Shown here one piece after another: positions 8,508-15,586 of a stretch of 64,000 nucleotides of DNA. Under the pieces are notes generated by a model. The model did no database searches, was not told the DNA's origin, and saw nothing but the letters and a program-made list of their open reading frames with translations. The translations under genes and the position numbers were made by a program. Source of the stretch: Pirellula staleyi DSM 6068 (GTDB taxonomy: Bacteria; Planctomycetota; Planctomycetia; Pirellulales; Pirellulaceae); the NCBI GenBank assembly GCA_945875845.1, contig CAMCMB010000024.1:1-64000 (forward strand), written 5' to 3'. Numbering within the stretch: the first letter of the stretch is position 1; each line of letters starts with the position of its first letter.

Positions 8508-9599
8508 TTATTGTGGCGGTGCGAAATTTTGCGGCGATAAAAAGGTTTGATTGAGATCGAGTTGCAACGGCGAATACCCAGAAGGTTGTGGCGAAATGGG
8601 TGGAAGTGCGAATCCTCCCTCTACAGCGGCCGGCATGCTAAACACCCGGTCTATGGCCTCAACTTTTTCAGTAGTGGATGCTTCAAGATCCAACGGTAGA
8701 TTCGTATTATCTCCGGTTAGTCGAACTACTTTGTCAAACGGTACGGTCGCCCTTATTTCCTGAGCGGCGTTTGATCTCTCGGTCGGGAGTCCTTTTGTAT
8801 CGAAAAACCAAGTAACATCTTTCGTTTGCCTAGCTGCACCGGCTCTCGCGGTCGCTTGAGAAGAAAACGCATAATCCAAGATCGTTAACGTTAGCTTCGT
8901 GAGTTCATCCTGCCCACCAGGGAGTACCCAGACATAAGTTCCGCAATAATGCCCCTTCTTCAAACACTTGCAATCCTTAGGTAAGCATCGCTTATCTCCA
9001 CTTCCGAGCCATTTTACCGGTTGAAAACACGCAGGTGTGGTTCGACCTGACAGTCTGGAAAAGGTCTCAAGTGTGTCGGGCAACTTGTCATTCCCCGAAT
9101 TGTATCTTCCTGCTGGATCGCCAACATAGAATGTTCGTTGGATGCGATCACAGTCTGGGCAGTTGGTCGCATTACGGCAAACACCCGCTGATTCAATTGC
9201 GGCTTGATAGGCGCATCGCATCAACTCGAGTCGCCGAACATCAAAAACTGGAGTCAATGTCCACGCTTCGTTCATTGAGCGACTGCCGCCTAAAGTGAGT
9301 CCACCCTGGAGGAAACCAAGTTTGTTCCAGGTCGTTGAGTTTCCAACGTTTCCTGCATCCGTCACGCCAGAAGCACCCTGGTTCGGATACGCAAACGATG
9401 GCATCGAGTTTGCGTCAACGACGAACTTGGCAAGATTATCCAGGACCTGCTGCTCATGGATTTCCGAAAGCGTTCTCACTTGATGCGTGGTATTCCATCG
9501 CAGTTGCGTGTGGGCACAACCAACGAATGAAACTAAAAGCAGAAGGTTAAGGTACACACAGTTTCTTATAGCTTGCATTGCGCGCATCCATTCGCACAT
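8508..9599 (-). CDS. Predicted lipoprotein of unknown function
   Basis: A 363-residue protein with a type II signal peptide: hydrophobic stretch CVYLNLLLLVSFVGC ending in a lipobox-like FVGC (C28). Translation may really start at M8 (position 9578), which gives a normal-length signal. The mature part is soluble and cysteine-rich in its middle (CRNATNCPDCDRI, CLPKDCKCLKKGHYC), suggesting disulphides or a metal site. A KDVTWFFDTKGLP segment and a Pro-rich tail follow. I do not recognise the family. It lies 76 nt upstream of the metzincin-like gene on the same strand and could be co-transcribed with it. Confidence 0.65.
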   Translation of the reverse strand: MCEWMRAMQAIRNCVYLNLLLLVSFVGCAHTQLRWNTTHQVRTLSEIHEQQVLDNLAKFVVDANSMPSFAYPNQGASGVTDAGNVGNSTTWNKLGFLQGGLTLGGSRSMNEAWTLTPVFDVRRLELMRCAYQAAIESAGVCRNATNCPDCDRIQRTFYVGDPAGRYNSGNDKLPDTLETFSRLSGRTTPACFQPVKWLGSGDKRCLPKDCKCLKKGHYCGTYVWVLPGGQDELTKLTLTILDYAFSSQATARAGAARQTKDVTWFFDTKGLPTERSNAAQEIRATVPFDKVVRLTGDNTNLPLDLEASTTEKVEAIDRVFSMPAAVEGGFALPPISPQPSGYSPLQLDLNQTFLSPQNFAPPQ

Positions 9600-10044
9600 G
9601 ATTGGCCATTCACGCGAGCGTATACGAAGATATTCATGCGGTGAATGGAGTATTTCTTTTCAATACCCAAATCCTTCGGTTCCAAGACAATAGTGAGTTG
9701 AACAACTCCATCGTCCATCCTTCAACCCGCACTTCCAGACCGTGTTACCTATTTCGCCTATTCAGATTTCTCGAAGAGACAAAGGGACAACCGCTAAACG
9801 AACCCCGGTACCACAGCGCCCCAGCAAACTACCTCGTAGGGCAAGGGATCAGCGAGGGTTCCGAAGGCGTTTATGTCGCCATGCAGGAGAACGGAAATCG
9901 GACCAAGAAACCCTGCGATTCATTTCAATCGCTTGTGGCGGTTGCTACAATGCGCATCCAAAAGCGATTTGCCGCTCTTGCGGTTTACGCGATCCCGGCT
10001 GCAGTTTAGGCAGCATTTCCGTTCCGACATTGTGAGAGAACCCA
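9600..10044. other. Gene-free stretch between divergent genes
   Basis: This 445-base region separates the minus-strand lipoprotein gene from the plus-strand ABC ATPase. The plus-strand open frame at 9602-10009 has no recognisable domain or signal and an erratic composition, so I do not call it a gene. The region should hold promoters for both neighbours but none stands out by eye. Confidence 0.5.
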
Positions 10045-10752
10045 GTGAACCCACCGATTGTTAACGCGGTCAACGTAAGCCGCTTTTTTAAACGAGGTTC
10101 GGAGCGTGTCGATGTTCTTGAAAATCTCAGCTTGCAAGTTCCGGAAGGTCAATTTTTGGCCTTGATGGGCCCAAGCGGTTCCGGCAAAACAACCTTATTG
10201 AACTTGATCGCCGGTCTGGATACACCCAGCTCAGGTGAGATCTGGGTTGGTGAAAGCCTTGTGTCGAAAATGTCCGAGTCGCAATTGGCCCGCTGGCGAA
10301 CGGAAAATGTCGGCTTCGTGTTTCAGTTCTACCATTTGTTGCCCGTTTTATCCGCCTACGAAAACGTGGAGTTGCCGCTGCTGCTAATGCCTCTGTCGTC
10401 CAAGAAGAGACGCGAGCAAGTCATGACCGCGTTAGACTTAGTCGGTCTTCACGATCGGAGTAAACACATCCCAAGTCAATTGTCTGGTGGTCAACAGCAA
10501 CGCGTCGGTATAGCACGCGCCATTGTTACCGATCCAACTCTGATCGTGGCCGACGAACCAACTGGCGACTTGGACGCAAAATCGGCTCATGAGATTTTGG
10601 ATTTGATGTGCACACTCCAGCGTTCGCTCAACAAAACAATCCTTATGGTGACACACGATCCGCGGGCAGCTAAACGAGCCGATCGAATCCAATACCTGGA
10701 CAAAGGTCAATTGGTGGATAAGCCCGACGAGGAACTGTACGAAGCAGGCTAA
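10045..10752 (+). CDS. ABC transporter ATP-binding protein, LolD/MacB type
   Basis: A 235-residue ATPase starting at GTG 10045. Walker A is GPSGSGKTT (43-51 region), the Q loop follows in FVFQFYHLLPVLSAYENVELP, the signature is LSGGQQQRVGIARA, and Walker B is LIVADEPTGDLD. The YENVELPLLL segment and GDLD ending place it in the LolD/MacB/FtsE-like export group, which powers lipoprotein release or efflux with an FtsX-type permease. No permease gene is adjacent, since the next gene is on the opposite strand, so its partner is encoded elsewhere. Another start further inside the frame would cut the first strand, so GTG is preferred. Confidence 0.88.
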   Translation: MNPPIVNAVNVSRFFKRGSERVDVLENLSLQVPEGQFLALMGPSGSGKTTLLNLIAGLDTPSSGEIWVGESLVSKMSESQLARWRTENVGFVFQFYHLLPVLSAYENVELPLLLMPLSSKKRREQVMTALDLVGLHDRSKHIPSQLSGGQQQRVGIARAIVTDPTLIVADEPTGDLDAKSAHEILDLMCTLQRSLNKTILMVTHDPRAAKRADRIQYLDKGQLVDKPDEELYEAG

Positions 10753-10790
10753 ACTCATTTCGGAAGCTGCTGCGATGCGGGGATTCTCAA

Positions 10791-10856
10791 GTGGCATGGG
10801 CGTCTCGCCCATGTATTCACGAGCGAGGTATTCACGAGCGAGCGCGGTCGTGCCAC
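10791..10856. repeat. Small palindrome and short direct repeat
   Basis: CATGGGCGTCTCGCCCATG is a near-perfect palindrome at about 10795-10813, followed by two copies of ATTCACGAGCGAG. It lies between convergent genes and could act as a bidirectional hairpin. It belongs to the general set of small repeats scattered through this window. Confidence 0.5.
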
Positions 10857-10871
10857 GCGAGAGGCCGACTG

Positions 10872-11189
10872 CTAGTTCTTAAACAAAGACAGGATTTCGA
10901 TCGCTTTGTTCAAGCCACCGGCTGCTTCGACAAAACTTTTCATGGAAGCATACAAATCAGTGGTAGTGGAAGGAATTGTCGCCGCAGTCTTGACTTTTCT
11001 CGCCCCCGGTTTAGGGCCGCGTTTCTTGCCTGTTCCCTTGCGGCTATTTCGAAAGATTTGGTAAACGAGTGGCGCAGAAACAGAAATCCCATTCTTCTCC
11101 AGTTGAGCCACGATTTCGGGTGCACTTAGCTCTGGATTTTTCGTGAGAAGTTCACGGATAGCTGCTGATTTGTTCGTGCCTTTTTTCAT
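10872..11189 (-). CDS. Small basic protein, putative DNA-binding regulator (paralogue of the gene at 29157)
   Basis: A 105-residue protein in three parts: an N-terminal helical unit resembling a winged helix (NKSAAIRELLTKNPELSAPE, then IVAQLEKNGISVSAPLVYQI), a Lys/Arg/Gly/Pro linker (KGTGKKRGPKPGARKVK), and a C-terminal helix FVEAAGGLNKAIEILSLF. The same arrangement occurs in the 161-residue protein at 29157-29642, so the two are paralogues. The basic linker and helix-turn-helix-like start suggest nucleic-acid binding. A TATAAT box flanked by direct repeats lies just upstream and could be an autoregulatory site. No exact family name is known to me. Confidence 0.6.
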   Translation of the reverse strand: MKKGTNKSAAIRELLTKNPELSAPEIVAQLEKNGISVSAPLVYQIFRNSRKGTGKKRGPKPGARKVKTAATIPSTTTDLYASMKSFVEAAGGLNKAIEILSLFKN

Positions 11190-11209
11190 TTTCTGCCTGT
11201 GGTATTTGT

Positions 11210-11240
11210 GTAACTCTTGTTGACAATATTATAGTAACTC
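11210..11240 (-). promoter_or_regulatory. Candidate promoter with flanking direct repeats
   Basis: On the minus strand a perfect TATAAT lies at 11233-11228, about 39 bases ahead of the ATG at 11189. It is bracketed by two copies of GAGTTAC (plus-strand GTAACTC at 11210-11216 and 11234-11240), 24 bases apart. The -35 region is poor, which fits an activated promoter or one repressed by a protein bound to the repeats. Confidence 0.45.
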
Positions 11241-11272
11241 GAAATTTCAGAAGATGCACGCAAATTTTTTTG

Positions 11273-11848
11273 TTACTTATTATTTGGCTTTGCAATCTGT
11301 CGGAATGTTAGGTTGATTCGTTCACCTACATTCCGTTTGGTCTTGGGGACTTCATGTTGCCAAAACTGCTGCATGGTTCCAGCCATAATAATAAGCGTTC
11401 CATTGCCCGCGAGGAATGTCTGCGTTTCTCTTGTGACGTTGTGCCGGATGCGAAATTTTCTAGTTGCTCCCAAGGACAGGGAGCCGATCACGCCTCCCAT
11501 TTCCGGTTCGTCGTCTGCATGCCAGCCCATGCTATCCGATCCTGACCGATAGCGGTTTAGTAGGCAGTAATTGGTTTCAACCTGAATGGCCTCCATCTTT
11601 TCCTTGATCTCAAGCAACGTGGCGGTCCAAGGGATCGCTACATTATCGACACCTGAGTAACGGTACGTGACGCCAGAATCCCCGTAGGACGCAATCAAGC
11701 GGGGTTGCATATGACCAAAAATGCCGGGCTTCTGCTCCCAAGCACACTGGTCACGCAATTCGACGAAATAGCGATCCGCAAGAATGGTAGGCAGGAATGC
11801 GTCGTCGTAGAAAAGAACACCGCCATCCTTTAATTTGATTTTTTTCAT
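11273..11848 (-). CDS. alkB: AlkB-family 2-oxoglutarate/Fe(II) dioxygenase
   Basis: About 191 residues from the ATG at 11848; a second ATG at 11875 would add nine residues and neither has a strong ribosome site. The iron ligands are seen in MGWHADDEPEMGG (H and D) and FWQHEVPKT (second H), and the 2-oxoglutarate-binding arginine in ERINLTFR. NYCLLNRYRSGSDSMGWHAD and SLSLGATRKF match the ALKBH2/3-like branch. Enzymes of this family remove methyl groups from 1-methyladenine and 3-methylcytosine in DNA or RNA. The gene stands alone, with the putative regulator gene 83 nt downstream on the same strand. Confidence 0.88.
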   Translation of the reverse strand: MKKIKLKDGGVLFYDDAFLPTILADRYFVELRDQCAWEQKPGIFGHMQPRLIASYGDSGVTYRYSGVDNVAIPWTATLLEIKEKMEAIQVETNYCLLNRYRSGSDSMGWHADDEPEMGGVIGSLSLGATRKFRIRHNVTRETQTFLAGNGTLIIMAGTMQQFWQHEVPKTKRNVGERINLTFRQIAKPNNK

Positions 11849-12222
11849 GGGTAGTGAGCAACGAAGGAGTTGCATCCTGGCAGTGGTTCGCTCGATTTTG
11901 ACCGGGTAATATCGGCACGCCCACGATCTTTCTCCGACTTAGTGGGATAGGAGTAAGTATACGTAACCAACGAGACAAACAGGGCTCATGAGTCAGGATT
12001 GCCGAAGTAGAACAAAGAAACCTTCCAGTCTATGTCATTGCCGGAATCACCCCACAACTTGTCGCTACCCAACATCCCGTGTAGCGGGTGGCTGAATGTG
12101 CTGCTACCATAGCTTCGACGACCGATACGACGTTTCCAAGCTGCTGCATAATACACGAGAAAACATGTGGCTGCCGATTTCGGTTTTTTCTGTTCATCTT
12201 GCAACTCATTCGAACGAAACTT
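11849..12222. other. Gene-free stretch upstream of the sigma factor
   Basis: These 374 bases separate the AlkB-type gene (minus) from the sigma factor (plus). Open frames here lack any domain and overlap one another. I see no clear promoter, hairpin or repeat. Confidence 0.45.
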
Positions 12223-12816
12223 ATGCCCGACCCAATAGTCGATTTTGAAGATCCGGTCGCGATAGAAAAGCTCTGGCGAGAATTCTATCCACGCTTGAAA
12301 GCGATGATCTCGAGCAGGGTTCGTTCCATCAAGAGTCCAGTGGCAGATGAAAGCGAAATCGCCTTAAGCGCCATAAATAGTTTTGTTAACCTAGGCAAGA
12401 GCGGTCAATTTGAAGATTTGTCCCAACAAGATGGAATGTGGCGTCTGTTAAAGACAATTGCCATTCGAAAGGTCCAAGATTCCCGCAGACGACTCTGGGC
12501 ATTGAAACGCGGTGGTGCCGACGTGACGATTGGGCAATCGGAACTTGCGGATGGTTTCAATGAGATACAGGGAGTCGAATCCAAATCCGACTTCCGAAAT
12601 GGACCAACCTTCGATGTCGAAGTTGCGGACCTGTTCAGCGCATTGTTTCTGCGTTTGCCGGATGATCGTCATCGCGACGTCGTACTACTGAAACTACAAG
12701 GAGCTTCCGTCGCTATCATTGCGGAATGCCTTAATACCACAACGCGTACGGTTCAAAGGTTGTTGAAGAAAATTGAATCGGATTGGCAAGTAGCATTGCT
12801 AGACGCAGATTCTTGA
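12223..12816 (+). CDS. RNA polymerase sigma factor, planctomycete ECF type
   Basis: About 197 residues from ATG 12223 (MPDPIVDFEDPVAIEKLWRE). The frame is open further upstream to 12088, but the extra residues are not sigma-like. Region 2 is LWREFYPRLKAMISSRVRS through IAIRKVQDSRRRLWALKRG; region 4 carries LPDDRHRDVVLLKLQGASVA and a helix-turn-helix IIAECLNTTTRTVQRLLKKI. This is the ECF subfamily (Sigma70_ECF) usually paired with a serine/threonine kinase in planctomycetes. Here the next gene, 17 nt on, has the kinase-type N-terminus and an FHA domain but no kinase, so activation probably depends on phosphorylation from elsewhere. Confidence 0.88.
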   Translation: MPDPIVDFEDPVAIEKLWREFYPRLKAMISSRVRSIKSPVADESEIALSAINSFVNLGKSGQFEDLSQQDGMWRLLKTIAIRKVQDSRRRLWALKRGGADVTIGQSELADGFNEIQGVESKSDFRNGPTFDVEVADLFSALFLRLPDDRHRDVVLLKLQGASVAIIAECLNTTTRTVQRLLKKIESDWQVALLDADS

Positions 12817-12833
12817 AAAAAGTTTTGAAATCC

Positions 12834-13604
12834 ATGGCCTCTCTCGATGAATTGTTGATTCGTTTGGATTCCCAATGGATGTTGTGCAAAGTTCCGACGT
12901 TGGCGGATTTTTTGTCCGAGTTGCCAGAGACGGAACACGACGCAAAGACGGAGCTTTGTGCCGCCGATCTTGAATGGCGGTGGCGAATGTCCAAACATCA
13001 CCAACTGCAACGAAGCCGTGTTACCGCCAGCGATATTACGCTTCGCCCTTCAGCCAGCGAGTACTCACAATTGCTCGGGGAGAGTTGGGATCGAGAAGTA
13101 TGTCGACAGCAAATGACCGAGTCGGAATGGATCGCTCGCAGTACATGGGGAGACGAGCCACATGTGGGCGAGTTCGTTGGACAGGATCCGTTTCGACTGT
13201 CACTGACGGAATCGTTGGTTGAGCAATTGGAATTGGTTGCACCCATGAGATTAAGAGTCGAACGTGAAAATGAGATTGTTTTCGAGATCGGAAATCTAAA
13301 CACGCTGACGATCGGACGACAGAGACGATCGGAACCTGCCGCTCCCGCTTGGGTTCCTGAATCGCGCAGGCTCGTGATTGCGGACCTCGCGGAAAACACT
13401 TTCTCTCGAGATCAATGTCGCCTGAAACGAGTTCGAGCGCGTGAAATTGAAATGACAAACCTCTCGACAAAAAATGTGTTGACCATTTCTTTCTGCGTCT
13501 TGGGCCCCGGGGAGTCGTATCATTTCTCAGTTCCCTTTGAATTCTCCATCAACAGCTTTAACTTGCGGGCCTTCGTAGTCGAAGGTTTCAAGTCCCACCC
13601 CTGA
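12834..13604 (+). CDS. FHA-domain protein with a kinase-type N-terminus but no kinase domain
   Basis: About 256 residues from ATG 12834 (MASLDELLIRLDSQWML). The first 60 residues (LADFLSELPETEHDAKTELC, then AADLEWRWRMS) match the short leader found at the N-terminus of planctomycete kinases encoded next to ECF sigma genes. The C-terminal part (about 150-245) has FHA motifs: LTIGRQ, then FSRDQCRLKRV, then MTNLSTKNVLTI, the GR...S...N order that binds phosphothreonine. There is no HRD, DFG or Walker-type site. It is translated just after the sigma gene and probably senses a phosphorylated partner to control it. The family role is inferred from context. Confidence 0.65.
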   Translation: MASLDELLIRLDSQWMLCKVPTLADFLSELPETEHDAKTELCAADLEWRWRMSKHHQLQRSRVTASDITLRPSASEYSQLLGESWDREVCRQQMTESEWIARSTWGDEPHVGEFVGQDPFRLSLTESLVEQLELVAPMRLRVERENEIVFEIGNLNTLTIGRQRRSEPAAPAWVPESRRLVIADLAENTFSRDQCRLKRVRAREIEMTNLSTKNVLTISFCVLGPGESYHFSVPFEFSINSFNLRAFVVEGFKSHP

Positions 13605-14192
13605 TGGTTTTTATTCGTCAGGGACGAGCGGCACCACCGCTCCCTGCGTCGGTGGGCCGCTTGCGATCGGAGTTTCTTTTCGTTCGTTTGCAAACGGCGT
13701 AAAAACGGAATCTTCGTAGATCGTCTTCTACATCATCTCGATATGCAACTTCATGGTGCGTCTGTCGCTCGGCAGGAGCCTCGCCCCACCTCTCTAAACA
13801 TGTTTTCCTCGACTTTGCCCAATCCATTCCTCGCTTGGGAGGGTGAGGCTCCTGCCGAACCATTGCGTCGTAAGCTCGGCAGGAGCCTCGCCCTCCCATT
13901 GGTTTCCAATGCATTCGCCATTTCAAAGATGTTGGCAGGTTGAGCCTCTCCCTCGCCGGAAGAAACAATCGTACGGCTTGATGAATCGATCGACTTCAAA
14001 AGCTAGCGGACTGAAAGCATTTTTGGCATTTTCCGAACTTTCGCTCAAGATTGGGCTGGAGACGATTTCGTTCCGTCTCCTAGACTCCGGTTGCGATGAC
14101 TGGATGAACCCTTCTGCAGGATGCAGTTGGATTATCAGGAAAACACGTCGCCTCGACGTAGGTTGGGGCTTCTAAACTGGAGTGAAATACGC
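13605..14192. other. Gene-free stretch with family A repeats
   Basis: 588 bases without a supported gene. They contain one half copy (13766-13790) and one full copy (13837-13897) of the family A palindrome. A further hairpin, GGAGACG/CGTCTCC, lies near 14058-14081 and may fold in the leader of the next transcript. Open frames on both strands here are produced by the repeats. Confidence 0.55.
13837..13897. repeat. Family A palindromic repeat (REP-like)
   Basis: Left arm GGTGAGGCTCCTGCCGA and right arm CTCGGCAGGAGCCTCGCC are inverted copies separated by about 15 bases. A lone right arm lies at 13766-13790. The same arms recur at 20803-20857, 47593-47690 and 55936-55996, always outside genes. 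This is the pattern of REP elements moved by Y1 transposases. Confidence 0.8.
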
Positions 14193-15320
14193 ATGGATGC
14201 AAGAAGCTTTTTGTTGGCTTTTTTGGGAATGGTTACACTCTCTGCGACCGCACATTCGCAATTGTTTGTAGGGCCGCGGGCGATCGTTCAGTCAGCCAAT
14301 TTTCTTGTTTATGCAAGGTCCGACTCCTTAGCGAACGAGGTTGCACGCGTAGCCGAGGCAAACCGAAAACAACTTGCAATCCACTGGCTCGGTCGAGAGC
14401 TTCCGAATTGGCCAGAACCCTGTCCGCTAATCGTTAACGATGGCGCGAGGACTCCTGCCAGTGGAGAAACCCGGTATATTTTGATTCCAGGTGGAGGAGT
14501 CGCAGACTTCAATATGTCGGTTTCAGGCACGAAAGAACGTATTCTTGACAGCGTTTTGCCGCATGAAATAACCCACACCATCATGGCCAGCCACTTTGCC
14601 GCTCTCGGCAAACCCATACCACGTTGGGCCGACGAAGGCACATGCACCACGGTCGAACATCTCAGCGAACGCAGCAAGCATGATCATATGCTGGTTCAGT
14701 TTCTCAGCCAAGGAAAGGGCATCCCCTTTGCAACGCTCTTCACACTCAAAGATTATCCGCCTGAGATGTTGCCACTCTACGCTCAGGGCTACAGTTTGAC
14801 TTGCTTTTTGATTGCTCAAGGTGGACCAAGACGCTTTGTCCAATTCCTTGAGCGTGGAATGCAAAACGATGATTGGGTTGCGGCAACCGACGAATACTAT
14901 CAGTATCCTCGACTGGGCAAGCTGCAAACCGCATGGAACGATTGGGTTAGCAACGGCGGCGGGGTTATCGACAAGTACACAGCAGACGCAAGAGGAGTAT
15001 CGACGCGAGCCATCGCTTCCAACGTCAGCACGAGCGGCGTGACCATTAACAATGGAATCAGCAATGGTCCAAGCGAGGTCCAAACAGCGTCGGCTATCGC
15101 AATCGAAAACAAAGTGTTGCACCCGAGTACGGGTAGCTATTATCTTGACCAACTCAGACTCAATCAACGCAACGCTTCCGCCGCAAACGCAATTCCATCA
15201 ACCGGTTCCTTTGTTCCAGCACCTCGTGTCGATTTCGGTAGAGATCCGAACGGGACAACGTACAGTGCGAGTCAACCTCCGCCCTTCGAAGCGATGGGTG
15301 GCGGAACGATTCGACGTTAA
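14193..15320 (+). CDS. Secreted HExxH metallopeptidase (peptidase MA-like)
   Basis: 375 residues from ATG 14193; earlier codons in the frame do not fit. A signal peptide is clear (SFLLAFLGMVTLSATAHSQ). The zinc site is LPHEITHTIMASHF (H124, E125, H128), and the third ligand is the glutamate of RWADEGTC (E148), the gluzincin pattern seen in peptidase MA-like proteins. YAQGYSLTCFLIAQGGPRRF is also typical. The tail is low-complexity and Ser/Asn/Thr-rich. It should act in the periplasm or outside the cell. The secretin gene follows 266 nt downstream. Confidence 0.75.
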   Translation: MDARSFLLAFLGMVTLSATAHSQLFVGPRAIVQSANFLVYARSDSLANEVARVAEANRKQLAIHWLGRELPNWPEPCPLIVNDGARTPASGETRYILIPGGGVADFNMSVSGTKERILDSVLPHEITHTIMASHFAALGKPIPRWADEGTCTTVEHLSERSKHDHMLVQFLSQGKGIPFATLFTLKDYPPEMLPLYAQGYSLTCFLIAQGGPRRFVQFLERGMQNDDWVAATDEYYQYPRLGKLQTAWNDWVSNGGGVIDKYTADARGVSTRAIASNVSTSGVTINNGISNGPSEVQTASAIAIENKVLHPSTGSYYLDQLRLNQRNASAANAIPSTGSFVPAPRVDFGRDPNGTTYSASQPPPFEAMGGGTIRR

Positions 15321-15572
15321 TTCGCGTTGACTGGGAAGCCTGCAGAACGCGAGAAGAGTTGCCTAAATTACTATTTCAAAAAATTCTTTCTCAAATGCAG
15401 AACTGGGCTTGACTGGTATTCTGGCAACGGCCTATTCCCATACCTGTCAATAGAAAATTCGCGGTCTTAAAAACAGTTTCAAGAAGATGCAGGAATGCTT
15501 CTTCGAGCAACGGTTTTGGGGTCTGCAACGGATAGACGACTATTGTATTTTTGGATCTGAGCGATAAACGAT

Positions 15573-15579
15573 AAAGGAG
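15573..15579 (+). promoter_or_regulatory. Ribosome binding site that supports a TTG start
   Basis: AAAGGAG lies 7 nt before the TTG at 15587, ideal spacing for initiation. No ATG lies nearby in frame before the signal peptide, so TTG is the likely start of the secretin gene. Confidence 0.7.
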
Positions 15580-15586
15580 TGTCGCG

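Noticed and set aside
9602-10009. 135-residue plus-strand open frame
   Set aside because: No signal, no domain, mixed composition and position just before the GTG start of the ABC gene. Probably chance.
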